Shown here: one piece after another, positions 57,283 through 64,000 of the stretch
How the letters are laid out: every line of letters starts with the position of its first letter
How positions within the stretch are numbered: position 1 is the stretch's first letter
Assembly: GCF_000210895.1 (NCBI RefSeq)
Contig: NC_015964.1
Span: 1,323,501-1,387,500, forward strand
Direction: 5' to 3'
Source of the DNA: Haemophilus parainfluenzae T3T1
Lineage (GTDB): Bacteria; Pseudomonadota; Gammaproteobacteria; Enterobacterales; Pasteurellaceae
DNA: 64,000 nucleotides
The notes under the pieces: generated by a model
Database searches by the model: none
What the model saw: the letters and a program-made list of their open reading frames with translations, nothing else
What the model was told of the DNA's origin: nothing
Program-made: the position numbers and the translations under genes

Positions 57283-59340
57283 ATGAACGCAAATAAACTT
57301 CCTATTATCCAATCCGCTAATTTTTGGATAATTCTTGCAGTGATTGCATTTCTTCTTCTGCCTTCCCATGCTTTAGATTATGGCTTGTTTGAAAGCACAA
57401 GCGATGAATACCTAGGTGCAATGGGGTGGTCTTCATTAAATATTACGGTATTATGGTTTTTACCGGTTCTTTTATACGGTTTGATGCCGCTTCTTAAATT
57501 ACCGAAGGATACACAAGCGAAAGCAGAGCTTTATCTTGTTGCTGCGGCGGCATTGTTTATCTTTGTCAGTGCGACAATTTATAAAGTCAGCATGGGTTAT
57601 TCTGTGATTGTATTAATCTCGAGTTTAACCGCATTGGCGACGTTTTCTTTCGCCAAATTAAAAGTGATGCAAGGGGATAAATTTATTATTGCCTCTTTAC
57701 TTTGCATTATCTTATTAATTTTCTTCTTCATCGTTTATCCAACATTGGCTATCTTTGTTTCAATGTTCTATGACGGTGATACTTTTGCACCGCAACAAGT
57801 GATGCGAATTTTAACTCAAAGCTATATTGTACGTGTTATTAGTAACTCGCTATTCTTGTCTGGCTTTGTAGGAATCGTATCAACGATTTTCGGTTTGGCA
57901 TTTGCGCTTTATACCACCCGTATTGCACGTAGAACGGCATTTATTGGTAAAATTTTCTCTATTTTACCAATCGTCACACCGCCATTCGTTGTGGGCTTAG
58001 GGGTAACATTAATGCTTGGCCGTTCTGGTTATGTGACAGAGTTCTTATCCACAACATTTGGATTTGAGAACCATAACTGGTTATACGGTTTCAACGGGAT
58101 TGCCATTGCACAGATTCTTGCTTTTGCGCCGATTTCATTCATGATTTTAGATGGGGCATTAAAATCGGTTCATCCATCAATTGAAGAGGCGTCTTACACC
58201 TTACGTGCAAATCGTTACCAAACTTTCTTCAATATCATCTTCCCATTATTACGTCCGGCATTGGCAAACTCATTCTTAATCGTGTTTATCCAATCCTTAG
58301 CGGATTTTAGTAACCCATTAGTATTGGGCGGTAGCTTTGACGTCATCGCGACACAAATCTACTTCTATATCGCAGGCTCACAATTAGATTATGCTTCAGC
58401 AAGTACGTTAGGTTCGATGCTTTTAATCTTCTCATTAGCCGTATTTATCATCCAATATATTTGGATTGGTAACCGCTCTTATGTGACCGTTTCAGGTAAA
58501 TCCTATCGTGGCGATGTACAAGATTTACCAACTGGTTTGAAATATACCATCATTTGTATGCTTGGTTTCTGGGTATTCTTTAACTTAGCGTTATACGGCA
58601 GTATTTTCTATGGTAGTTTCACTGTAAACTGGGGCGTGGATTATACTTTAACCTTCAAAAACTATGCGATGTTATTCGGACAAGGCTTAAGTGATGGGGC
58701 ATGGCCATCATTGATTAATACCTTAATCTATGCAGGAATTGCCGCACCATTGACCGCACTTTTCGGTTTATTAATTGCATATATTGTGGTGCGTAAAGAT
58801 TTCCAAGGTAAAAAATCTCTTGAGTTCTTAACTATGCTTTGTTTTGCGGTACCAGGAACCGTTGCAGGGGTATCTTATATTTTAGCCTTTAACAATGCGC
58901 CACTTTACATTACGGGTACCAGCATTATCGTGATCATCTCAATGGTCATGCGTGATTTACCAATCGGTATGCGAGCAGCGATTGCAGGTCTTGGTCAATT
59001 AGATAAATCACTCGATGAAGCATCTCTTTCTTTAAAAGGCAGCTCATGGAAAACCTTATGGTTTATCGTTTTACCATTGTTAAAACCAGCGTTACTTTCT
59101 GCATTGGTCACCAGCTTCGTTCGTGCGATGACTACCGTAAGTGCGATTATCTTCTTAGTCACTGCTGATACACGTGTGGCAACAGCCTATATTTTAAACC
59201 GTGTAGAAGATGGTGAATATGGTGTTGCTATCGCATACGGTTCAATTTTAATCATCGTGATGATGGCTATTATTTTATTCTTTGACTGGATTGTGGGTGA
59301 TACCCGAATTTCCCGTTCTAAAGCGAAAAAAATGAATTAA
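57283..59340 (+). CDS. afuB: AfuB-type double permease
   Basis: A 685-residue permease with two fused binding-protein-dependent permease domains, about 14-16 membrane helices. The EAA loops are 'IEEASYTLRANRYQTFFNII' and 'LDEASLSLKGSSWKTLWFIV'. It carries an N-terminal extension of about 120 residues with extra helices compared with HitB (506 residues). ATG 57283 has an AGG 6 bases upstream; ATG 57271 is in frame but lies against the terminator. It follows the two binding-protein genes after a terminator and precedes afuC. A USS encodes 'LTALF' in a helix. Confidence 0.9.
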   Translation: MNANKLPIIQSANFWIILAVIAFLLLPSHALDYGLFESTSDEYLGAMGWSSLNITVLWFLPVLLYGLMPLLKLPKDTQAKAELYLVAAAALFIFVSATIYKVSMGYSVIVLISSLTALATFSFAKLKVMQGDKFIIASLLCIILLIFFFIVYPTLAIFVSMFYDGDTFAPQQVMRILTQSYIVRVISNSLFLSGFVGIVSTIFGLAFALYTTRIARRTAFIGKIFSILPIVTPPFVVGLGVTLMLGRSGYVTEFLSTTFGFENHNWLYGFNGIAIAQILAFAPISFMILDGALKSVHPSIEEASYTLRANRYQTFFNIIFPLLRPALANSFLIVFIQSLADFSNPLVLGGSFDVIATQIYFYIAGSQLDYASASTLGSMLLIFSLAVFIIQYIWIGNRSYVTVSGKSYRGDVQDLPTGLKYTIICMLGFWVFFNLALYGSIFYGSFTVNWGVDYTLTFKNYAMLFGQGLSDGAWPSLINTLIYAGIAAPLTALFGLLIAYIVVRKDFQGKKSLEFLTMLCFAVPGTVAGVSYILAFNNAPLYITGTSIIVIISMVMRDLPIGMRAAIAGLGQLDKSLDEASLSLKGSSWKTLWFIVLPLLKPALLSALVTSFVRAMTTVSAIIFLVTADTRVATAYILNRVEDGEYGVAIAYGSILIIVMMAIILFFDWIVGDTRISRSKAKKMN

Positions 59341-59364
59341 CTCGTTAAGTTGTAGGTAAATATT

Positions 59365-60417
59365 ATGAGTAATAATGATTTCTTAGTATTAAAAAATATC
59401 ACCAAATCTTTTGGTAAATCCACAGTCATTGATAATTTAGATTTAACCATTAAACGTGGCACCATGGTGACCTTATTAGGGCCATCTGGTTGTGGTAAAA
59501 CCACTGTGTTACGTTTAGTGGCAGGCTTAGAAAACCCAACTTCAGGTCAAATTTTTATTGATGGTGAAGATGTAACCAAATCGTCTATTCAAAATCGTGA
59601 TATTTGTATCGTATTCCAATCTTACGCATTGTTCCCGCATATGAGCATCGGTGATAACGTCGGTTATGGTTTACGTATGCAAGGCGTGGGTAAAGAAGAG
59701 CGCGCTAAACGTGTAAAAGAAGCGTTAGAATTGGTTGACTTAGCGGGGTTTGAAGATCGTTTTGTGGATCAAATTTCGGGTGGTCAACAACAACGTGTGG
59801 CATTAGCACGTGCGTTAGTATTAAAACCAAAAGTATTACTTTTTGATGAACCATTAAGTAACTTGGATGCAAACTTACGTCGTTCTATGCGTGAAAAAAT
59901 CCGTGAATTACAACAAAGTTTAGGTATTACCTCACTTTATGTGACTCACGACCAAACTGAAGCATTTGCGGTATCCGATGAAGTTATCGTCATGAATAAA
60001 GGTAAAATCATGCAAAAAGCACCTGCAAAAGAGCTTTATTTGCGTCCAAACTCTTTATTCCTAGCAAACTTCATGGGCGAATCGAGTATCTTTGAAGCTA
60101 AATTGGAAAATAACACTATTGATGTTAATGGTTACAAATTACCATTAAGTAATGCCGCGCAATTTAATTTACCAGATGGCGAATGCTTAGTGGGCGTGCG
60201 TCCTGAAGCGATTTATTTAAAAGCCGAAGGTGAAGCTGCACAACAATGTGAAATCAAGAGTGCAGTCTATATGGGTAACCACTGGGAAGTGGTGGCAATT
60301 TGGGCAGGCAAAGAATTGCTCATTAACACCAAACCAGAAGACTTCAATGCTGATCTCAAACAAGCTTATGTGAACTTCTCTGAACAAGGTATTTTCTTGT
60401 TGAAGAAAGAGAAATAA
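59365..60417 (+). CDS. afuC: AfuC-type ABC ATPase
   Basis: A 350-residue ABC ATPase with Walker A '[20 protein letters not shown]', signature '[15 protein letters not shown]', Walker B '[12 protein letters not shown]' and 'VTHDQTEAF'. A TOBE-type domain fills the C-terminal 110 residues. It is related to HitC but a different branch; the CysA/UgpC-like '[10 protein letters not shown]' is typical of carbohydrate importers. Last gene of the afu operon, followed by a terminator. Confidence 0.92.
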   Translation: MSNNDFLVLKNITKSFGKSTVIDNLDLTIKRGTMVTLLGPSGCGKTTVLRLVAGLENPTSGQIFIDGEDVTKSSIQNRDICIVFQSYALFPHMSIGDNVGYGLRMQGVGKEERAKRVKEALELVDLAGFEDRFVDQISGGQQQRVALARALVLKPKVLLFDEPLSNLDANLRRSMREKIRELQQSLGITSLYVTHDQTEAFAVSDEVIVMNKGKIMQKAPAKELYLRPNSLFLANFMGESSIFEAKLENNTIDVNGYKLPLSNAAQFNLPDGECLVGVRPEAIYLKAEGEAAQQCEIKSAVYMGNHWEVVAIWAGKELLINTKPEDFNADLKQAYVNFSEQGIFLLKKEK

Positions 60418-60426
60418 TATCAATTT

Positions 60427-60456
60427 AAGGGCGTATGGAAGCATACGCCTTTTCTT
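60427..60456 (+). terminator. Terminator of the afu operon
   Basis: AAGGGCGTATG, GAAG, CATACGCCTT forms the stem, followed by TTCTTTT. Confidence 0.88.
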
Positions 60457-60563
60457 TTAAAATCCTTTCAAAATTGACCGCACTTTTCCGCTCATTTTTA
60501 CTTTATCTAACAGAGCTGTATAATGTCTCGCTTTTGAATATAAATGATAGAAGGAGAAAGCTC

Positions 60564-62519
60564 ATGATTAAAACCGATACCTTACCGCAATTTTTGCGTA
60601 ACAAAGTGGCGGAAAATGATGCTTTTGGTCTTGTAGAGGGCTTGTGCCAATTATTACGTAGCAGCCCCACAGAAAAAATTTCGCCGACCTTGCATTTATT
60701 TAAGTTTATCTTAAAGAACGATAAAGAATTAGGCTATTCTGTTTCGAAATTATTATGCGGTTGGTTATGTGGTTTACGTCTTTATCCCTTGTTTATTAGC
60801 AGCGGAATTCTTACGCGTGGCGGTTTTGGACAAGAAATGAAAACGCGTATTTATGAGCGTTTTAACCCGTCTTTTAAAGATATTAATGATTTACGTGATA
60901 TTTTTTATTTATTGTTCAGTGATAAAAATGATGCCCGCTGGATTGATGCCGTCCCATTAAAAACATGGCGAGGCGTATTTGGTGTTTTAACCCGTTATAC
61001 AGAACAAAAAGATCGTGAGCGTTTAAAAAATCATATTGAAAGTGAAGGGCTATTTGCCATTGAAATGCTTTCAATTTGGATTGCCGCTGAAGATATGGAT
61101 CCTGAGCTGATGCGAATGGAACCTTCTCTGTTGAATGCAGATTCGCCTTTTGTGGCTTTACACCATGAAGTGGTTGATTGGGTAGAGGCGCGTCGCCAAT
61201 CAACGGTTTTTGATGATAGCCATTTACAGGTAATGTTTGATCAATGTAAGGCATTGATTATTGGCTTACAGAAACGTGGGGCGGTAGTGGGATCATCCTT
61301 AAATACGGCGTATTTATTGGAACGTCTTTCCCAGACTTTAGAACGATTAGAAACCTTGATGGCGATTTTTGTTTCAAATCGCTATTTGCCGCGTCGAATC
61401 TTATTATTAACCGGTTGTTTTGCTCGTGCAGCAGCAGAACGACATAGTATTTCGCGACTATGGAAACAAAGCTCAGGATTGATGGCTCGTAGTGTTACGC
61501 AGAATGCCGGCGATCATGGTGAGCATTACATTACTCGAGATAAAAAAGAGTATTGGGCAATGTTTTATTCTGCAGCGGGTGGTGGTGTATTAATTGCACT
61601 GATGGCGTTATTTAAAACCTATCTAGGTAGCATCATTGATGACAAAGTCTGGAAAGGGATTGCCGAAGGCTTAAATTACGGCTTAGGTTTTATGGTGATC
61701 TTTATGTTGCATTTCACAGTTGCAACCAAACAGCCAGCCATGACTGCAGCCCGTTTTGCTGAGGCTGTTGAGAAAACGCCTCAAGGTAAAACCGTCAATA
61801 TGAAATTAGCCCAATTATTAGTGGATGTATTTCGTTCTCAAAGTATTGCTGTGCTAGGTAATGTGCTCATTGCGATGGGCTTAGCCGCATTGATTGCGTT
61901 TGGTTACCAATATAAAACGGGTGAGCCATTGATGAATGCCGATCAAATCGCGTATCAGTTGCATAGCATTGATCCTTTTGCAGGAACCTTATGGTTTGCC
62001 GCCATTGCGGGTGTATGGTTATTCTGCTCAGGGATTATTTCGGGCTATTTTGATAACCGCAGCAATTATTTGAATATGCGCATGCGTTTAGCCCAACATC
62101 CATTATTGAAAAAATTAATGTCTGAGAAATCTCGCGTTAAATTTGCTAATTATATGCATGAGAATTATGGCTCGCTTATCGGTAACCTTTGCTTTGGTAT
62201 GCTGCTTGGTATTACCGGTGTGGTGGGTTACTTAACGCACCTTCCGTTAGATATTCGTCATGTGGCATTTTCATCTGCGAATGTGGGTTATATTGCAGTG
62301 AGCGGACAATTCACCTATTCATTGCTTTTACAATGCATTGGTTTTGTATTATTAATTGGTTTAGTGAATTTAATTGTCAGTTTTTCATTAACGCTTTGGG
62401 TTGCATTGCGTTCTTTGAATGCGGAAATTGATAGCTGGTGGCCAATTTGGTATGAAGTTTGTCAAATTGTGAAAAAACGTCCATTGAGCTTATTTCTTCC
62501 TGTTCAATTAGATAAATAA
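60564..62519 (+). CDS. 'Site-specific recombinase Gcr' family membrane protein
   Basis: A 651-residue protein of the family named site-specific recombinase (Gcr) in databases. The first half is soluble and helical; the second half has about six membrane segments (from about residue 335, 'YWAMFYSAAGGGVLIALMAL', to the last near 610). I see no serine- or tyrosine-recombinase catalytic pattern, so the name is doubtful and a membrane role seems more likely. ATG 60564 has AAGGAG 7 bases upstream; frames open further upstream run through the afu terminator and have no support. It is a single-gene unit between afuC and metR. Confidence 0.75.
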   Translation: MIKTDTLPQFLRNKVAENDAFGLVEGLCQLLRSSPTEKISPTLHLFKFILKNDKELGYSVSKLLCGWLCGLRLYPLFISSGILTRGGFGQEMKTRIYERFNPSFKDINDLRDIFYLLFSDKNDARWIDAVPLKTWRGVFGVLTRYTEQKDRERLKNHIESEGLFAIEMLSIWIAAEDMDPELMRMEPSLLNADSPFVALHHEVVDWVEARRQSTVFDDSHLQVMFDQCKALIIGLQKRGAVVGSSLNTAYLLERLSQTLERLETLMAIFVSNRYLPRRILLLTGCFARAAAERHSISRLWKQSSGLMARSVTQNAGDHGEHYITRDKKEYWAMFYSAAGGGVLIALMALFKTYLGSIIDDKVWKGIAEGLNYGLGFMVIFMLHFTVATKQPAMTAARFAEAVEKTPQGKTVNMKLAQLLVDVFRSQSIAVLGNVLIAMGLAALIAFGYQYKTGEPLMNADQIAYQLHSIDPFAGTLWFAAIAGVWLFCSGIISGYFDNRSNYLNMRMRLAQHPLLKKLMSEKSRVKFANYMHENYGSLIGNLCFGMLLGITGVVGYLTHLPLDIRHVAFSSANVGYIAVSGQFTYSLLLQCIGFVLLIGLVNLIVSFSLTLWVALRSLNAEIDSWWPIWYEVCQIVKKRPLSLFLPVQLDK

Positions 62520-62526
62520 TCGGCCT

Positions 62527-62568
62527 AAGTGCGGTCAAAAATATCAACGTTTTTGACCGCACTTTCTT
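62527..62568 (+). terminator. USS-pair terminator after the Gcr-type gene
   Basis: AAGTGCGGTCAAAAA (62527-62541) pairs perfectly with TTTTTGACCGCACTT (62550-62564) and is followed by TCTTTT. Confidence 0.9.
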
Positions 62569-62633
62569 TTCGACAAATTTAATTTGCGTTATCATGTTGC
62601 TCATCTAATGCTATAACTTTATGAATTATTCTA

Positions 62634-63563
62634 ATGAAACCCACATTTCTTGAACTTCGTCACCTAAGAACCTTGCTTGCTTTAAAGGAAACAGGCAGTG
62701 TTTCAATGGCGGCAAAACGTGTGTATTTAACACAATCAGCACTTTCTCATCAAATTAAGTTAATGGAAGAGCAATTCGGTTTACCTCTATTTGAGCGTAA
62801 AAGTAATCCATTGCGTTTTACCGCAGCAGGCGATCGTTTGATTCGTCTTGCCAATGAAATTCTTCCAAAAGTAGTTGATGCAGAACGTGAGCTCGCACGC
62901 GTAAAACACGGTGATGCAGGTCAGTTAAGAATTGCAGTAGAGTGTCATACTTGCTTCGACTGGTTAATGCCGGCGATGGATGAGTTTCGTCAGCATTGGA
63001 GCCTAGTAGAATTGGATATCGTCTCAGGTTTCCATACCGATCCTGTAGGATTGTTGTTGTCTCATCGTGCAGATTGGGCGATTGTGTCAGACGTTGAACA
63101 AAATGATGATGTTTTATTTAAGCCGCTGTTTTCTTATGAAATGGTGGGGATTTGTTCTAAAGATCATCCATTAGCCAATAAAGACGTTTGGCAGGCGGAA
63201 GATTTTGCTGAAGAAACTTGGGTAACCTATCCCGTGCCTGATGATATGTTAGATTTATATCGTCAAGTGTTGAAACCGAAAGGCATTAATCCGCCGCGTC
63301 GTACAACAGAGCTAACGATCGCCTTGATCCAGTTAGTGGCAAGTCATCGGGGAATTGCCACTGTGCCTTATTGGGCGGCATTGCCTTATTTAGAAAAAGG
63401 GTATGTGGTGGCACGCAAAATTACAGAAGAAGGGTTGTACAGTAACCTTTATGCGGCAATTCGTAAAGAAGATGCCAATTTAGCTTATATCGAAGATTTC
63501 CATCAAACAGTAAAAGCACAAAGTTTTTCGACCTTACCTGGTTTGTCTGTTTTAGAGTTGTAG
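62634..63563 (+). CDS. metR: LysR-type regulator of methionine genes, MetR
   Basis: A 309-residue LysR regulator. The winged helix-turn-helix is at about residues 7-65 ('HLRTLLALKETGSVSMAAKR', 'TQSALSHQIK'), the effector domain at 95-300. The stretch 'ECHTCFDWLMPAMDEFRQ' is specific to MetR, which responds to homocysteine and activates metE, metH and related genes. It starts a short distance after the terminator of the Gcr-type gene and is followed after 9 bases by the azlC-like gene, so the two are probably co-transcribed. Its target genes are not in the window. Confidence 0.93.
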   Translation: MKPTFLELRHLRTLLALKETGSVSMAAKRVYLTQSALSHQIKLMEEQFGLPLFERKSNPLRFTAAGDRLIRLANEILPKVVDAERELARVKHGDAGQLRIAVECHTCFDWLMPAMDEFRQHWSLVELDIVSGFHTDPVGLLLSHRADWAIVSDVEQNDDVLFKPLFSYEMVGICSKDHPLANKDVWQAEDFAEETWVTYPVPDDMLDLYRQVLKPKGINPPRRTTELTIALIQLVASHRGIATVPYWAALPYLEKGYVVARKITEEGLYSNLYAAIRKEDANLAYIEDFHQTVKAQSFSTLPGLSVLEL

Positions 63564-63572
63564 TAGGTCAAT

Positions 63573-64000
63573 ATGTCAGAAGTAGTGACAGAAAATCCCA
63601 TCAAAGCCGCAGCAAAAGCGGCATTTCCTTACAGCATGCCAATGCTTGCCGGATTTTTATTTTTAGGCATTGCATATGGCATTTACATGAAAGCACTTGG
63701 ATTCGGTGTTTGGTTCCCTGTTGCAATGGCAGCACTCATTTATGCGGGCTCCGTGGAGTTTATTGCTGCTGCAGCATTAGTCATGCCTTTTTCGCCTTTA
63801 AGTGTCGCATTAGTTACGCTGATGGTAAGTGGTCGTCAGATTTTTTATGCCATTTCCATGTTAGAAAAATATGGTGCTCAAATTGGGAAAAAACGTTGGT
63901 ATTTAATTAGTACTCTAGTAGATGAAAGTTTTTCCCTTAACTATATGGCGAAGATTCCCGATCATTTAGATAAAGGCTGGTATATGTTCTTTGTCAGTTT
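63573..64000 (+). CDS. azlC: AzlC family transporter subunit, 5' part
   Basis: The first 142 residues of a gene cut by the window end. It begins 'MSEVVTENPIKAAAKAAFPY' and has 'GIAYGIYMKALGFGVWFPVA', 'YAGSVEFIAAAALV' and 'GRQIFYAISMLEKY', the AzlC pattern for the large subunit of branched-chain amino acid exporters. AGTAGGT is a weak ribosome binding site. It lies 9 bases after metR, suggesting that MetR or its promoter drives it; in E. coli the homologue (YgaZ) exports valine and methionine. Confidence 0.9.
   Translation, partial: MSEVVTENPIKAAAKAAFPYSMPMLAGFLFLGIAYGIYMKALGFGVWFPVAMAALIYAGSVEFIAAAALVMPFSPLSVALVTLMVSGRQIFYAISMLEKYGAQIGKKRWYLISTLVDESFSLNYMAKIPDHLDKGWYMFFVS

Noticed and set aside
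43800-60417. AfuA-type genes as ferric iron transporters
   Set aside because: They lack the tandem tyrosines of HitA, keep (in two of three) the sugar-phosphate contact residues of AfuA, and the operon has a CRP site and no Fur box.
60435-60563. Longer N-terminus of the Gcr-type protein
   Set aside because: The extension would begin inside the afu terminator and crosses a USS; the ATG at 60564 has a strong AAGGAG at correct spacing.

Overview
The window is a chromosomal segment of a naturally competent Pasteurellaceae bacterium, most likely a Haemophilus of the H. parainfluenzae/H. influenzae type. The 9-mer AAGTGCGGT (reverse complement ACCGCACTT), core of the Haemophilus DNA-uptake signal (USS), occurs dozens of times. 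The proteins UvrC, KdsB, HitA and MsbA look very close to my memory of the H. influenzae versions, and gene blocks follow H. influenzae order. No tRNA, rRNA, CRISPR array, insertion sequence or prophage was recognised.

Layout. 1-4.5 kb: end of a yeaL-like gene, ygdD, hrpA. 4.5-6.7 kb: an AT-rich accessory insert with an ABC/SMC-type ATPase gene overlapping a PIN-domain nuclease gene, flanked by a 21-bp tandem repeat with gene debris and by an unexplained inverted-repeat region. 6.7-8.1 kb: dcuC. 8.1-10.7 kb (minus): dksA, pcnB, folK; pcnB appears to start at a rare AUU codon. 10.8-20.8 kb: comEC/rec2 behind a perfect CRP-S competence palindrome, then msbA-lpxK-ycaR-kdsB, an unknown beta-barrel-like protein, uvrC and terC. 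20.8-24.5 kb (minus): hitABC ferric-iron importer with a Fur box. 24.7-29.5 kb: gshF, phoL, ybeY, a HAD phosphatase. 29.5-32.3 kb (minus): serC, hisC, tpx. 32.4-36 kb: yeeX, a PEBP protein, rsmC, a lipoprotein, holD, rimI. 36-42.8 kb: formate dehydrogenase fdnG (selenocysteine TGA plus SECIS), fdxH, fdnI, fdhE, with fdhD divergent. 42.8-44.8 kb: a GT8 glycosyltransferase and a divergent AfuA paralogue. 45-51.2 kb: uvrD and dppBCDF. 51.2-54.8 kb (minus): udk, dcd, an AsmA-like gene, sotB. 55-60.4 kb: afuA, a second afuA, afuB, afuC behind a strong CRP site. 60.5-64 kb: a 'Gcr' membrane protein, metR and the start of azlC.

How the genes fit together. The window covers lipid A export and Kdo supply (msbA, lpxK, kdsB), respiratory formate oxidation and C4-dicarboxylate exchange for anaerobic growth, glutathione synthesis and probable import (gshF, dppBCDF), iron and sugar-phosphate uptake by two related ABC families, and competence. 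Many transcription units end in hairpins made of two facing USSs, so uptake signals double as terminators. The best candidates for something undescribed are the ATPase-PIN pair and the three-way split of AfuA-family binding proteins at their sugar-contact positions.
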